NCBI GenBank assembly: GCA_011045925.1
Contig: DSBS01000016.1
Span: 1-6,348, forward strand
Direction: 5' to 3'
Length of the DNA: 6,348 nt
DNA from: Candidatus Woesearchaeota archaeon
GTDB lineage: Archaea > Nanobdellota > Nanobdellia > Woesearchaeales > JASKKU01
Below, piece by piece: positions 5,544-6,348 of the stretch. How positions within the stretch are numbered: position 1 is the first letter of the stretch; every line of letters starts with the position of its first letter. The notes beneath the pieces are model-generated. The model ran no database searches. It was not told the origin of the DNA and was given only the letters and a program-made list of their open reading frames with translations. The translations under genes and the position numbers were made by a program.

Positions 5544-6218
5544 CTAAGGATTCAATTTCTGCTTCTTTTTAAGAATTAGAATTATCGGCTTTAATAAAGC
5601 TCTCACAATCTTTTTGCAAGAATCTCTTTCTCTGATGTAGCCAGCAATTGGTGGACTCAATGAATAGTAAGAATTAACTAAGGCTTGGCCAAAAGGCGTT
5701 CTTAGCAGAACATCATCTCGCCATTTTCTTAAAACTTGTATCTCAAGAGTGTTTTTATCCCCATAAGCAGCCGTAGCAATAAAGCAAGATGAAGGGTCTT
5801 TATAAGAACCAGCCTGGCTAGGATCCAGGTTTATTTTTTTGCCTGCTTTCTCCTTGTGTTTAAAATAATGCAGGTCATCATATAATCCAGGGCCTCTTGT
5901 TTGAGCTGGCGCGACATTGCCCCAATGCCCAGTCCGCCTATTGATGCTATCTAAAGGAATGGAATTAAATAGTTTGTCCTGGCTGTAATAATAACCCTTT
6001 ATCATCATATCAATAAGCTTAGCTTTCCAGTCATCTGGCATTTTAACCATTCCTGAAGTATCCTTAAGAAGACGCTCAGTGGCTGGCTTTGTAGAGCATA
6101 TTACAATTCTGATATCGTCAATATCTGCTCCAAAATGATACATAAAATGAGCCATGGATTTTTTAATGGATTTTATCCCTTTATTACGCCTGGCAAAATC
6201 CCCGATTACCGTAGTCAT
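5544..6218 (-). CDS. CFI-box-CTERM domain protein of unknown function
   Basis: A 224-aa protein. The C-terminal part from residue 145 is the conserved CFI-box domain: CFIATAAYGD (145-154), then QVLRKWRDDVLLRTPFGQAL (161-180), VNSYYSLSPPIAGYI (181-195) and a hydrophobic-basic tail LLKPIILILKKK (208-219). This domain ends many unrelated bacterial and archaeal proteins; its role is not established as far as I know. The N-terminal 140 residues match no family I recognise. They contain ADIDDIRIVICSTKPATERL (31-50), an aromatic patch GYYYSQDKLF (75-84), and a polar stretch with GHWGN and LYDDLHYFKHKEK. No signal peptide is seen. The ATG is supported by a TATA box 26.5 nt upstream; Met22 is a less likely start. 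It has its own promoter and G+C (37-45% in samples) lower than the operon downstream. Confidence 0.8.
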   Translation of the reverse strand: MTTVIGDFARRNKGIKSIKKSMAHFMYHFGADIDDIRIVICSTKPATERLLKDTSGMVKMPDDWKAKLIDMMIKGYYYSQDKLFNSIPLDSINRRTGHWGNVAPAQTRGPGLYDDLHYFKHKEKAGKKINLDPSQAGSYKDPSSCFIATAAYGDKNTLEIQVLRKWRDDVLLRTPFGQALVNSYYSLSPPIAGYIRERDSCKKIVRALLKPIILILKKKQKLNP

Positions 6219-6240
6219 ATCCTGATTAAGAACCCTTCTT

Positions 6241-6248
6241 CTTATATG
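6241..6248 (-). promoter_or_regulatory. TATA box of the CFI-box gene
   Basis: The minus strand reads CATATAAG, preceded by AAAAG as a possible BRE-like purine element, and is centred 26.5 nt before the ATG at 6218. The predicted transcript is leaderless. One arm of an inverted repeat overlaps the upstream edge. Confidence 0.55.
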
Positions 6249-6264
6249 CTTTTCCTTAAAAGCA
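6247..6264. repeat. 7-bp inverted repeat overlapping the CFI-box gene promoter
   Basis: TGCTTTT (6247-6253) and AAAAGCA (6258-6264) are perfect arms around CCTT. The repeat overlaps the TATA box by two bases and covers the BRE position, where a bound repressor would block TFB/TBP. A hairpin in RNA read from the other strand is an alternative. Confidence 0.4.
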
Positions 6265-6348
6265 GCGTTTGGTGAGCAGGGGCGGAGTTTTTAGGGGGGC
6301 TGATTGGGCGTGAAGGTGAGGATAACTATCCGAAGGACGAGAGAGGGA
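6265..6348. other. G-rich non-coding tail of the window
   Basis: The plus strand is strongly G-rich (a G6 run at 6294-6299, then repeated GAGG/AAGG/GAGAG purine blocks) and no convincing protein frame was found on either strand. GGAT-AACT-ATCC can form a small hairpin. It could be the start of a structured RNA or a gene leader continuing past the window edge; no known RNA family was recognised. Confidence 0.3.

Noticed and set aside
1..6348. CRISPR arrays, insertion sequences, integrase or attachment sites
   Set aside because: No regularly spaced repeats, transposase sequence, terminal inverted repeats with target duplications, or tRNA-derived ends were seen.
6262..6348. Minus-strand open stretch of about 30 codons, rich in Pro and Ser, ending before the CFI-box gene
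   Set aside because: The composition follows from the purine-rich complement (CCC, CTC, TCC codons); no protein-like pattern, and it covers the promoter region of the next gene.

Overview
The window most likely comes from an archaeon, possibly one of the small-genome DPANN lineages. The lineage is an inference. Five gene starts each have a TATA-like box centred about 25-33 nt upstream of the start codon and no bacterial -35/-10 pair, as expected for archaeal promoters on leaderless or nearly leaderless transcripts. Arginine codons are mostly AGA/AGG. The gene types (winged-helix protein beside a nucleotidyltransferase, CFI-box protein) are common in such genomes.

Layout. 1-150 (-): the first 50 codons of a helix-turn-helix protein that leaves the window. 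323-2965 (-): an 880-aa fusion of a UvrD/Rep-type superfamily 1 helicase and a RecB-like PD-(D/E)XK nuclease, with every core motif of both domains. 3084-3755 (+): a peptidase E-like (family S51) serine hydrolase, divergent from the helicase across a 118-bp promoter region that carries a perfect 12-bp palindrome. 3756-4190: very AT-rich DNA with a probable broken small gene. 4193-5469 (-): a two-gene operon of a winged-helix protein and a DUF6036/AbiEii-like nucleotidyltransferase that overlap by GTGA; this looks like a toxin-antitoxin-type pair. 5544-6218 (-): a protein of unknown function ending in a CFI-box domain. 6219-6348: its promoter region, then a G-rich non-coding tail.

How the genes relate. 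Only the winged-helix/nucleotidyltransferase pair is clearly one functional unit. Its second gene has a strong Shine-Dalgarno site, whereas the first genes of transcripts appear leaderless. The helicase-nuclease is a DNA repair or defence enzyme with no visible AddB/RecC partner here. Base composition is a patchwork. Hand-counted 60-base samples give about 47-50% G+C in the helicase, 33-35% in the peptidase gene, 17-30% in the broken gene, 52-58% in the operon and 37-45% in the CFI-box gene. This suggests an accessory region assembled from different sources. The best candidates for something undescribed are the winged-helix/nucleotidyltransferase operon and the uncharacterised N-terminal part of the CFI-box protein.
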